Shown here: piece after piece, positions 1-6,026 of the stretch
How positions within the stretch are numbered: position 1 is the first letter of the stretch
How the letters are laid out: the number at the start of each line of letters is the position of its first letter
NCBI GenBank assembly: GCA_001820255.1
Contig: MHPA01000025.1
Coordinates: 1 to 29,676, forward strand
Direction of reading: 5' to 3'
Length of the DNA stretch: 29,676 nt
DNA from: Candidatus Staskawiczbacteria bacterium RIFCSPLOWO2_01_FULL_38_12b
GTDB taxonomy: Bacteria > Patescibacteriota > Minisyncoccia > Minisyncoccales > Staskawiczbacteraceae
The notes under the pieces: generated by a model
The model's input: only the letters and a program-made list of their open reading frames with translations
Told to the model about the DNA's origin: nothing
Databases searched by the model: none
Translations under genes and position numbers: made by a program

Positions 1-21
1 GGCGAAAACGGGCGAAACAGC

Positions 22-46
22 GTGGGCGTGCCTACGGCACGCCCAC
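22..46. repeat. Perfect GC-rich hairpin downstream of the tRNA
   Basis: Two 11-bp arms (GTGGGCGTGCC and GGCACGCCCAC) enclose a three-base loop. The hairpin lies 34 bases past the 3' end of the minus-strand tRNA. No T-run follows on either strand, so a classical intrinsic terminator is not supported; it may still be a processing or termination structure, or a small repeat. Nothing else is recognisable in bases 1-80. Confidence 0.5.
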
Positions 47-80
47 TCCTTGGTTGGTTCTCAACCGCTAAGTTCCATTC

Positions 81-166
81 TGGTGCCGAAGGAGGGAGTT
101 GCACCCTCATGACCTTGCGATCGCTGGATTTTGAGTCCAGTGCGTCTGCTGTTCCGCCACTTCGGC
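81..166 (-). tRNA. tRNA-Leu (anticodon CAA), CCA encoded
   Basis: The minus strand folds into a type II tRNA. The 7-bp acceptor stem is GCCGAAG/CTTCGGC, followed by discriminator A and an encoded CCA. The anticodon stem CTGGA/TCCAG carries loop CTCAAAA, giving anticodon CAA. A long variable arm (GATC, GCAA loop, GGTC) fits leucine. The T stem is GAGGG/CCCTC, but the T loop reads TGCAACT instead of TTCRANY. The D stem is GCG/CGC, and its loop has GCA where GG is normally found. The D-loop GCA and the T-loop TGC are complementary. The gene starts 35 bases downstream of the rsh stop codon. Confidence 0.93.
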
Positions 167-177
167 AATTTATGCTC

Positions 178-205
178 ATCCTAGCACAAATTCAGCATTC
201 TTCAA
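178..205 (-). promoter_or_regulatory. Putative sigma-70-type promoter of the tRNA-Leu gene
   Basis: On the minus strand TTGAAG (200-205) and TAGGAT (178-183) are 16 bases apart, and the mature tRNA 5' end is 11 bases past the -10 box. The -35 box overlaps the rsh stop codon. The tRNA could also be processed from read-through of rsh. Confidence 0.45.
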
Positions 206-1944
206 GATTGTTTCCAGGTGGCGTCAATGATTTTTTCCGGGAATTTTTCGTATAATTTTTGCAAGTTATTGCAGGTAGTTTTATGCAACACCGCCGCCCG
301 GTAGCGAGTAAGGTAGGCCTTGGCTTGGTCGGCCGACGTTGGCAGGCAGCACTTGGCGATTGTTACCATGATGCCTTTTTGCCCCGCAAGGTAAATCTGG
401 CTTGGCGCTTCTTTTTTTAATTGGGTTTTTTCTTCATTTCTTTTTTTGGCTTTTTTTGAAATGTCAAAAATTTTATTTTTTACAAAGCCGGGTACGGAAA
501 ACAGCGAAGCGGGAATTTGCAAGAATACCTTTTTTATGTGGGATTTTGCAAAGTTTGTTTTTGCAAAACGGAGCCAGTCTTGCGAAGGCACTCTTTTTTT
601 ATTGGTGATGATTTCCACTACGTCGCCATTTTTTAACGGCTGGGAAAGGGTGATAATTTTTCCGTCTATTTTGGCGCTTTCGCAATGATTGCCGATGTCA
701 GAATGCACGGCATAGGCAAAGTCAACCGGAGTTGAACCTTTTGGCAGTACGATAACATCCCCTTTCGGGGTGAAAGCAAACACTTGGTCGTAAAAGAAAT
801 TAATTTTAAAATCGCCCCAAAACTCCGGTACTTTTTTGGTCCAGGTAAATTTTGCGCCCTCTTTTTGCAGGTCAATTTTTTCTTTATATGACCAGTGGGC
901 GCATACGCCGTACTGGGCATCTTTTTGCATTTGAACGGTTCTGATTTGGATTTCAGATATTCTCCCTTCTTCTAAAAGCACGTTGGTGTGCAAAGATTTA
1001 TAGCCGTTTGTTTTTGGCTTGGCGATGTAGTCATTGATTTGTTCGGAAGATGTGGGTTTGTAATATTTATGGATAATGCCCAAAGCTTTATAGCAATTTG
1101 CCACATCTTTAACAATCACCCTTAGTGCCACCAGATCATGTATTTTTTCAAAATCCATATCATGGGTAAGAAGCTTTTGGTAGGTACTCCAGTAAGATTT
1201 TGCCCGATAGTTTATGTCTGCATACTGCACCCTTTCTGATTTGAATACTTTTTTTAAACGGGGGATAAACCCTTTAAGATATTGTTGCCGTTGCTCGTAT
1301 TTTTCTTTAATGTGTTCCTGAAGCCAGGAAAACTTTTCAGGGTAAAGATAGGCAAATGCCAAATCTTCGAGGGTTGTTTTGATTTCCCCCAGCCCCAGCC
1401 GGTTGGCGATTGGTACGAATATTTGAAGGGTTTCCGTCGCATATAATTTTTGGGTTTGGGGCGCAAGTTTGCCGATATTGTGCAGTCCGTCTATTCTTGA
1501 TGCAAGTTCTATTAAAACCACCCGCAGGTCGCCCGATATCGCAAGAAACATTTTTCTTATGCTTTCAGCTTTTTCCTCGTCAAAAAAATGCTCTTCTTTC
1601 ACATTGATATTAAAAGAATAATATATCCTTTTAACATCGGAAACTTTTTGGACGATGTGTGAAATCTCCCGTCCGAATTTTTTTTCAAGCTCTTTAAAGT
1701 CAATTTTTTTTTCTAACGAAAGCGACGAGGTGTCCGCTACGTCATGCAAGATGCCGGCGATTATGGTTTTTTGATCAAGTTTTAATTGGTCAAGCAATAG
1801 GGCGACGGCAGTGGCGTGGTCAATATATGTTTGGCCTGAAGCCCTAATTTTTCCTTTGTATTTTTCTTTCGCAAACTCAAAAGCTTGCTCAATGGGTTTT
1901 GGGTCTTTGCTGTTTTTAATTAATTTTTGAATCCGATGCGGCAT
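202..1944 (-). CDS. rsh: RelA/SpoT homolog, (p)ppGpp synthetase/hydrolase family
   Basis: This 580-residue protein belongs to the long RSH family, which makes and degrades the alarmone (p)ppGpp during the stringent response. The order is an HD hydrolase domain (about 25-170; H43 and the LHD at 66-68), a synthetase domain (about 235-355; ATP-binding pattern RAKSYWSTYQK at 247-257, NGYKSLHT, EIQIRT, CAHWSYK), a TGS domain (about 386-450), and a C-terminal Cys/His cluster (C532, C533, H554, C558). No ACT domain follows, so it is shorter than E. coli RelA or SpoT (over 700 residues). The usual hydrolase motif HDxxED reads HDVADT, so the glutamate seems lost and hydrolysis may be weak or absent; the synthetase motifs look intact. 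The start overlaps topA by 29 bases, which implies co-transcription and coupled translation. The stop is TGA. Confidence 0.93.
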   Translation of the reverse strand: MPHRIQKLIKNSKDPKPIEQAFEFAKEKYKGKIRASGQTYIDHATAVALLLDQLKLDQKTIIAGILHDVADTSSLSLEKKIDFKELEKKFGREISHIVQKVSDVKRIYYSFNINVKEEHFFDEEKAESIRKMFLAISGDLRVVLIELASRIDGLHNIGKLAPQTQKLYATETLQIFVPIANRLGLGEIKTTLEDLAFAYLYPEKFSWLQEHIKEKYEQRQQYLKGFIPRLKKVFKSERVQYADINYRAKSYWSTYQKLLTHDMDFEKIHDLVALRVIVKDVANCYKALGIIHKYYKPTSSEQINDYIAKPKTNGYKSLHTNVLLEEGRISEIQIRTVQMQKDAQYGVCAHWSYKEKIDLQKEGAKFTWTKKVPEFWGDFKINFFYDQVFAFTPKGDVIVLPKGSTPVDFAYAVHSDIGNHCESAKIDGKIITLSQPLKNGDVVEIITNKKRVPSQDWLRFAKTNFAKSHIKKVFLQIPASLFSVPGFVKNKIFDISKKAKKRNEEKTQLKKEAPSQIYLAGQKGIMVTIAKCCLPTSADQAKAYLTRYRAAVLHKTTCNNLQKLYEKFPEKIIDATWKQS

Positions 1945-3973
1945 CTTTTTTATAATCGCACGTTTTACTTGAACACTTAATCAATTCTTTTTTTGTTTGA
2001 ACCAAGATAGAGTTGCACGTCGGACAAAATTCATTGATAGGTTCGTCCCAGGCGGCAAAATCACAGGTTGGGTAATTGCCGCAGCCGTAAAATATTTTTC
2101 CTTTCTTGGTTTTTTTGACGGTAATTTGGCCGGTCTTGCATTTTGGACACGTGATATTTATGGTTACTGCTTGCCCGGAGGCATCTTTTTGTATTGACTC
2201 GGTATGCTTGCAATCGGGAAAGCCGGTGCAGGCATAGAATCTGCCAAACCTCCCTAATTTTTCTATCATGGGTTTTTGGCATTTAGGGCATATTTTATCG
2301 GTTTTAATATCGGTATTTTCTTTTAGCACTTGGTCATATTTTTCTTTTAAATTTTTAGCAAAGGGTTCGTAAAAATCCCTGCAGGTTTTTTGCCAAGTAT
2401 CTTTGCCTTCGGCAATTTCATCTAATTCTTTTTCCATGGTGGCAGTAAATTCAATATCTACGACTTGGGGGAAATTTGCTACCAGCATATCATTGACTAA
2501 AAACCCCATTTCGCTTGGGATAAACCTTTTTTGGTCGTCTTTGGTTATGTAATTTCTGGCTTGGATAGTAGATAGGGTTGGCGCATAAGTTGATGGCCGG
2601 CCGATGCCGTGTTTTTCCAAAGCCTTAATTAAGGTGGCTTCGTTGTATCGGGCGGGCGGCTCGGTAAAATGCTGGCTGGGGGTGACGCTTACCAATTCTA
2701 AAATTTCTTTTTCTTGCAATGGTGGGAATTCATTTTCAGAAAATTTCATCGGGTAGACTTTTAAAAAACCGTCAAAACTTAGCATTTGCCCATTGGTGCC
2801 AAAACTGTAATTGCCAGCGGTTATTTCAATTGATGTGGCGTCAAAAATGGCCGGCACCATTTGCGAAGCGATAAAGCGTTGCCAAATTAAGGTGTACAGT
2901 TTTAGTTGTGCGCCTTCCAGATCGCTTTTTAACGATTCAGGGTTTTTGTGCGCATCAGTGGGCCGGATAGCTTCGTGGGCTTCCTGGGCGTTTTTGCCGG
3001 CTTTGTATATTTTAAATCCGGTGGAGTATTTTGGCCCGAAACTTTTGGTAATAAATTCCTTAGCGGCAATCAGTGAAGTTTGTGAGAGATTCAAAGAGTC
3101 GGTTCGGTGGTAGGTGATATATCCTTGTTCATAGAGCTTTTGCGCCACGGACATGGTCATTTTGGCGGGGAAGTGGAATTTTTGCCAGGCGCTTTGTTGC
3201 AGGGTACTGGTGGTAAAAGGCGCCAGGGGATTTTTTTTGGTTTCCTTTTTTTCTATTTTTTCTATTTGGTAGGTTGCGTTTTCCAAATCTTTTAATATGG
3301 CATCGGCATGTTCTTTATTTTTAATGCCCAACTTTTCAATGGCGTTGCCGTCTTTTTTTATCAAAAAGGCGGAAAATTCCACAGCGTCTTTTTTTAGCAA
3401 GGCTTCCACTTGCCAATATTCAGTTGGTACGAATTTTTGGATTTCACGTTCTTTTTCAACCACGAGCCGCACCGCCACCGATTGCACGCGCCCGGCCGAT
3501 AACCCCTTATTAATTTTTTTCCACAAAAAAGGCGAAAGTTTGTATCCTACAATCCTGTCTAATACCCTGCGAGCCTGCTGGGCATTTACCAAATTCATAT
3601 CGATTTTTCCTGGGTGCAACAAAGCCTCATCAATGGCTGTCTTGGTAATTTCATGGAACACAATCCTTTTGGGGTCCTTTAATTTTAATGCTTCCATTAA
3701 ATGCCAGGAAATTGATTCTCCTTCGCGGTCTTGGTCAGTTGCCAAGATTACCTGGTCTGCGGCTTTGGCGTCTTTTTTTAATTGCGCGATCACTTTTTTT
3801 GCTTTTACCGGTACGACGTATTTTGGCTCAAAGTTTTTATCAACATCTACGCCAAGTTCGCGCTTGGGCAAATCACGCACATGGCCAAAAGACGACATGA
3901 CTTTGTAGTCGTTTCCTAAAAACTTTTGAATGGTTTTAGCCTTGGTCGGGCTTTCTACAATGATTAAATCCAT
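1916..3973 (-). CDS. topA: DNA topoisomerase I
   Basis: This type IA topoisomerase (685 residues) relaxes negative supercoils through a 5'-phosphotyrosine intermediate. The N-terminus is a TOPRIM domain (IIVESPTKAKTI at about 4-15; acidic triad D80, D82, E84 in ATDQDREGE). The catalytic tyrosine is Y288 in YITYHRTDS, where the residue after Tyr is His rather than the Met of E. coli. The last 115 or so residues hold three four-cysteine zinc ribbons (starting CPKC, CPKC, CPTC), typical of the family. dprA upstream and rsh downstream lie on the same strand. The dprA-topA neighbourhood is common in bacteria, but here it is split by the inserted unit at 4065-4691. The ATG is 5 bases downstream of the stop of a leftover dprA 3' end (3979-3981), which fits an ancestral tight dprA-topA junction. 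Confidence 0.97.
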   Translation of the reverse strand: MDLIIVESPTKAKTIQKFLGNDYKVMSSFGHVRDLPKRELGVDVDKNFEPKYVVPVKAKKVIAQLKKDAKAADQVILATDQDREGESISWHLMEALKLKDPKRIVFHEITKTAIDEALLHPGKIDMNLVNAQQARRVLDRIVGYKLSPFLWKKINKGLSAGRVQSVAVRLVVEKEREIQKFVPTEYWQVEALLKKDAVEFSAFLIKKDGNAIEKLGIKNKEHADAILKDLENATYQIEKIEKKETKKNPLAPFTTSTLQQSAWQKFHFPAKMTMSVAQKLYEQGYITYHRTDSLNLSQTSLIAAKEFITKSFGPKYSTGFKIYKAGKNAQEAHEAIRPTDAHKNPESLKSDLEGAQLKLYTLIWQRFIASQMVPAIFDATSIEITAGNYSFGTNGQMLSFDGFLKVYPMKFSENEFPPLQEKEILELVSVTPSQHFTEPPARYNEATLIKALEKHGIGRPSTYAPTLSTIQARNYITKDDQKRFIPSEMGFLVNDMLVANFPQVVDIEFTATMEKELDEIAEGKDTWQKTCRDFYEPFAKNLKEKYDQVLKENTDIKTDKICPKCQKPMIEKLGRFGRFYACTGFPDCKHTESIQKDASGQAVTINITCPKCKTGQITVKKTKKGKIFYGCGNYPTCDFAAWDEPINEFCPTCNSILVQTKKELIKCSSKTCDYKKDAASDSKIN

Positions 3974-3978
3974 AATGA

Positions 3979-4064
3979 TTAGTTTAATGAATATATGTTT
4001 CCTCCTAGGTTCCGTATCCTACCTGAAATTTCTATAAGCGCAAGTAGGAGATCGTCAGTAATGT
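3979..4064 (-). pseudogene. Orphan second 3' end of dprA
   Basis: Read on the minus strand, 3979-4038 codes for 20 residues plus a stop that match the C-terminus of the intact DprA encoded at 4698-5564. The core reads EISGRIRNLGGN against EISGKVRNLGGN, and both end YSLN-stop. By hand comparison 16 of 20 residues are identical. Of those 16 codons, 10 differ only at silent positions, and 44 of 63 bases match overall. So both copies diverged as coding sequence rather than by random decay. Similarity fades upstream, and the copy ends exactly at the palindrome beginning at 4065. It has no start codon of its own. Because it directly abuts topA, it is probably the ancestral dprA end. Confidence 0.8.
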
Positions 4065-4110
4065 TGACCATACTCTAATCTGCGCAATTGCGCAGATTAG
4101 AGTATGGTCA
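4065..4110. repeat. 46-bp perfect palindrome, left boundary of the Cas2-like unit
   Basis: The sequence from 4065 to 4110 equals its own reverse complement; each arm begins TGACCATACTCTAA and the centre is GCGCAATTGCGC. It lies 2 bases past the stop codon of the Cas2/PaaX-like gene. The almost identical palindrome at 4650-4691 lies 6 bases before that gene's start. Its end sequence CATACTCTAA is shared with the palindrome inside comEC (19934-19981). Confidence 0.95.
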
Positions 4111-4112
4111 TT

Positions 4113-4643
4113 TTAAATCTCTTCTATTAAAAATATTTTAACATAACCATCTAAGGAGTGTAATTGTAATAATTTCTCAGTTTTTTCTGAAACATCATAA
4201 GGAGTAATCCATACGCTTTTTTGAAATAACTTATATCCTAAATTATATAAAATGCTTCTTAGTAAAATTCTCGCTTTCTTATGTTTTGTGGGTATATCAA
4301 AAATTAACATTACCCACTTGCCATCTTTTCTTTTTTGCTTTCCTTCTACTTGAAAACTGGCCTTTAGCGCCTTGCTGAGTCCTTTTTTGGTAAGTATTAC
4401 GCCTGCCCTCCCTTTTAAATTCTCAATCTTTATATAGTTATTTTTTTTGGCATAATATACTAATTTACTGAATTTAGCCCTATTTTTACTGTGCCGATAT
4501 TTTTCAAAAATAGGATTTTGGATTCCCGATAAGCGATTCCATTTTCCGGGATGCGGATTTAAGAAAAAAACTGCAACATCACCTGTTTTTTCAAGAACAC
4601 CATATAAATCCCATAAGAATTTATCTGTAAGTGATAATCTCAT
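4113..4643 (-). CDS. PaaX/Cas2-like winged-helix protein
   Basis: The protein has 176 residues. The first 75 or so look like a winged-helix DNA-binding domain. Residues about 107-176 match the Cas2-like ferredoxin-fold domain of PaaX-type regulators: KWVMLIFDIPTKHKKAR, then LLRSILYNLGYKLFQKSVW, then ITPYD. The Asp of IFDIP occupies the position of the metal-binding Asp of Cas2. PaaX proteins are transcriptional repressors, and similar proteins in CPR genomes are often annotated as Cas2. No CRISPR array or cas1 is present here, so a role in spacer acquisition is not supported. The palindromes hugging both ends suggest that it either binds them (autoregulation) or mobilises them. Its codons are more AT-rich than those of dprA and topA, which fits acquisition. 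Its molecular function is unknown. Confidence 0.75.
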   Translation of the reverse strand: MRLSLTDKFLWDLYGVLEKTGDVAVFFLNPHPGKWNRLSGIQNPIFEKYRHSKNRAKFSKLVYYAKKNNYIKIENLKGRAGVILTKKGLSKALKASFQVEGKQKRKDGKWVMLIFDIPTKHKKARILLRSILYNLGYKLFQKSVWITPYDVSEKTEKLLQLHSLDGYVKIFLIEEI

Positions 4644-4649
4644 GCCTTA

Positions 4650-4691
4650 ACCATACTCTAATCTGCGCAATTGCGCAAATTAGAGTATGGT
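4650..4691. repeat. 42-bp palindrome (one mismatch), right boundary of the Cas2-like unit
   Basis: The arms begin ACCATACTCTAAT and meet at GCGCAATTGCGC; only the pair 4663/4678 is mismatched. It is the same sequence as the core of 4065-4110 with one base changed. It sits 6 bases upstream of the start codon at 4643 and 6 bases beyond the dprA stop, so it would also form a hairpin in the dprA mRNA 3' end and in the 5' leader of the Cas2-like gene. Confidence 0.93.
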
Positions 4692-4697
4692 ATATGG

Positions 4698-5564
4698 TTA
4701 GTTTAACGAGTAGGTGTTACCGCCCAAATTACGGACTTTGCCTGAAATTTCCATTAAGGCAAGGGTGGTGGCCGCCGACGAAGGGCTTAATTTTGTTTTT
4801 TTAATAATATGATCGATATGCAGCGCTTCTTCTTTTAACGCCTGTAAGACGAGGCTTTCTTCTGCATTTTCGCCTGCAAAAATTTGTTTGGTAAATTTTT
4901 GCGGCTCGATTTCCAATACGTCCAAAATATCTTTCGCGCTTTCAACCAGCGTTGCGCCTTCTTTTATCAATTTATTGGGTCCTTTGGAATTTAACGTATA
5001 AATGGATCCTGGCACGGCAAATAATTTTTTATGTTGCAGTTTGGCGTATCTTGCCGTAATTAAAGAGCCGGATTTTTCTTTTGCCTCAACTACCACGACT
5101 CCCAAACTCAATGCCGACACAATTCGGTTTCTCTGGCGGAAATTATTGGGATACCCCGGCGTGCCTGGCTTAAATTCGGAAATTAAGCATCCGCCGGTTT
5201 CAATAATTTTTCTTGATAGTGCTAAATTTGATTGAGGGTAGATGCTTTTTTCATCAAGCCCTGTGCCTAATACCGCAATAGTTCGCGCGCCTTTTTCAAC
5301 GCAGATTTTATGGGCAAACGTATCAATACCTGGCGCCATGCCCGAAACAATCACAAGCCCCACATCTGCCAAGTCCCCGGTAATTTGCAGGGTTGCTTGC
5401 TGTCCATAATCAGAAGGACGGCGAGTGCCAACTACTCCAATACAAGATTCATTTTCTTGCGGTAAAATTCCCCGATAATACAAAATTTTTGGCGCATCGG
5501 GAATTTCTTTTAATAATTTCGGATACTGTTTTTCTTCTATTTTTATTTCTTTAATATCTTCCAT
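4698..5564 (-). CDS. dprA: DNA-processing protein DprA (Smf)
   Basis: DprA binds incoming single-stranded DNA during natural transformation and loads RecA. The 288-residue protein has a Rossmann-like core with the family motifs: GVVGTRRPSDYG (43-54), SGMAPGID (74-81), the FRQRNRIVS segment (142-150), SGSLITARYA (165-174) and AVPGS (183-187). A C-terminal winged helix (about 228-288) follows, which is the usual architecture without the N-terminal SAM-like extension. The C-terminus is duplicated downstream as an orphan copy (3979-4064). The present 3' end differs from that copy mostly silently, so it may have arrived with the neighbouring unit. Together with comEC (19792) it points to DNA uptake ability. 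On the minus strand TATGAT/TATAGT boxes lie only a few bases before the ATG, so the transcript may have almost no leader. Confidence 0.95.
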   Translation of the reverse strand: MEDIKEIKIEEKQYPKLLKEIPDAPKILYYRGILPQENESCIGVVGTRRPSDYGQQATLQITGDLADVGLVIVSGMAPGIDTFAHKICVEKGARTIAVLGTGLDEKSIYPQSNLALSRKIIETGGCLISEFKPGTPGYPNNFRQRNRIVSALSLGVVVVEAKEKSGSLITARYAKLQHKKLFAVPGSIYTLNSKGPNKLIKEGATLVESAKDILDVLEIEPQKFTKQIFAGENAEESLVLQALKEEALHIDHIIKKTKLSPSSAATTLALMEISGKVRNLGGNTYSLN

Positions 5565-5595
5565 GTCATCACTATATCATAGTTTTTTAAAATCC

Positions 5596-5623
5596 TTGAA
5601 GTTTTGTAATTTTGATATATCAT
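5596..5623 (+). promoter_or_regulatory. Putative promoter of the small gene at 5665
   Basis: TTGAAG (5596-5601) and TATCAT (5618-5623) are separated by 16 bases, about 40 bases before the start codon. It lies in the divergent gap between dprA and the small gene, and the same AT-rich stretch may serve dprA on the other strand. Confidence 0.4.
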
Positions 5624-5664
5624 AAAGATAGTTGTTTTAGTCGCCCTTTGACAAGGAGCAAAGC

Positions 5665-5910
5665 ATGGAAACAATCGCGCTAAGAAGATGTGAAAATTTA
5701 CTTTTGGATCCAAGATGGATAGTTACCTCTAAAAGCAAACTTATGGGCCGTATTGGTTCTCACCAAGGTTGTGGTGGATCAATTCTCATGAATCCTTTGC
5801 TTAATTTTAATTTAATTTTTTGTAACGCTTGTCCACTTAGAATTGAATTACCAAGTGAAATTAATACGTATGGGAAGCTGGAAGATTGGTGCCGTGTCCA
5901 TGATCATTAA
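5665..5910 (+). CDS. Small cysteine-containing protein, unrecognised
   Basis: An 81-residue open frame starts with ATG 6 bases after a good Shine-Dalgarno (AAGGAG, 5653-5658) and ends 14 bases before a strong intrinsic terminator, so it is probably a real monocistronic gene. I do not recognise the family. Five cysteines (in RRCEN, GCGG, CNACP and WCRV) plus a His-rich end (VHDH) could bind metal, but the spacing matches no zinc-finger type I know. It has no signal peptide or membrane segment. It points opposite to the surrounding dprA and mfd genes and belongs to a set of four short plus-strand genes in 5.6-11.1 kb. Confidence 0.6.
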   Translation: METIALRRCENLLLDPRWIVTSKSKLMGRIGSHQGCGGSILMNPLLNFNLIFCNACPLRIELPSEINTYGKLEDWCRVHDH

Positions 5911-5924
5911 TACTATCGCATAGC

Positions 5925-5953
5925 GTGGCTAAAACTTTGGCCACTCTTTTTTT
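5925..5953 (+). terminator. Intrinsic terminator of the small gene at 5665
   Basis: Stem GTGGC (5925-5929) pairs with GCCAC (5940-5944) and can extend through TAAA/TTTG. Seven T residues follow (5947-5953). Confidence 0.8.
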
Positions 5954-5986
5954 ACTGTCTCATTTTTTCCACGGCCTCCGCTAGCA

Positions 5987-6026
5987 CCCCGGTAGTAGAA
6001 ATTTTTGCGAAAATTTCACTACGGGG
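5987..6026. repeat. 40-bp imperfect palindrome at the mfd 3' end
   Basis: The left arm CCCCGGTAGTAGAAATTTT and right arm AAAATTTCACTACGGGG pair with two one-base bulges. The minus-strand mfd frame runs into it, and the TAG stop at 6019-6021 belongs to the palindrome. Immediately beyond it on the minus strand lies a short frame (VLAEAVEKMRQ-stop) resembling the true end of mfd (MLSDAVEKGR). Confidence 0.8.

Larger units (their letters stand above)
4065..4691. mobile_element. Candidate palindrome-bracketed mobile unit with a Cas2-like gene
   Basis: Two near-identical palindromes (4065-4110 and 4650-4691) tightly flank one gene of the PaaX/Cas2 fold, with 2 and 6 bases between gene and repeats. 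The unit separates a complete dprA from a second dprA 3' end (3979-4064) and so breaks a likely dprA-topA operon. The layout resembles RAYT transposases bracketed by REP palindromes, although the protein is not a Y1 (HUH) transposase. Mobility is inferred from this architecture and from a related palindrome in comEC; no recognised transposase motif is present. Confidence 0.5.

Noticed and set aside
3297..3908. 203-residue plus-strand open frame opposite topA
   Set aside because: It is a shadow of topA with no ribosome binding site and no recognisable domain; the minus-strand topA reading is unequivocal.
4065..4691. CRISPR-Cas locus because of a Cas2-like protein and repeats
   Set aside because: There are only two palindromes, no spacer series, no cas1 and no other cas genes. 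The repeats flank the gene rather than form an array.
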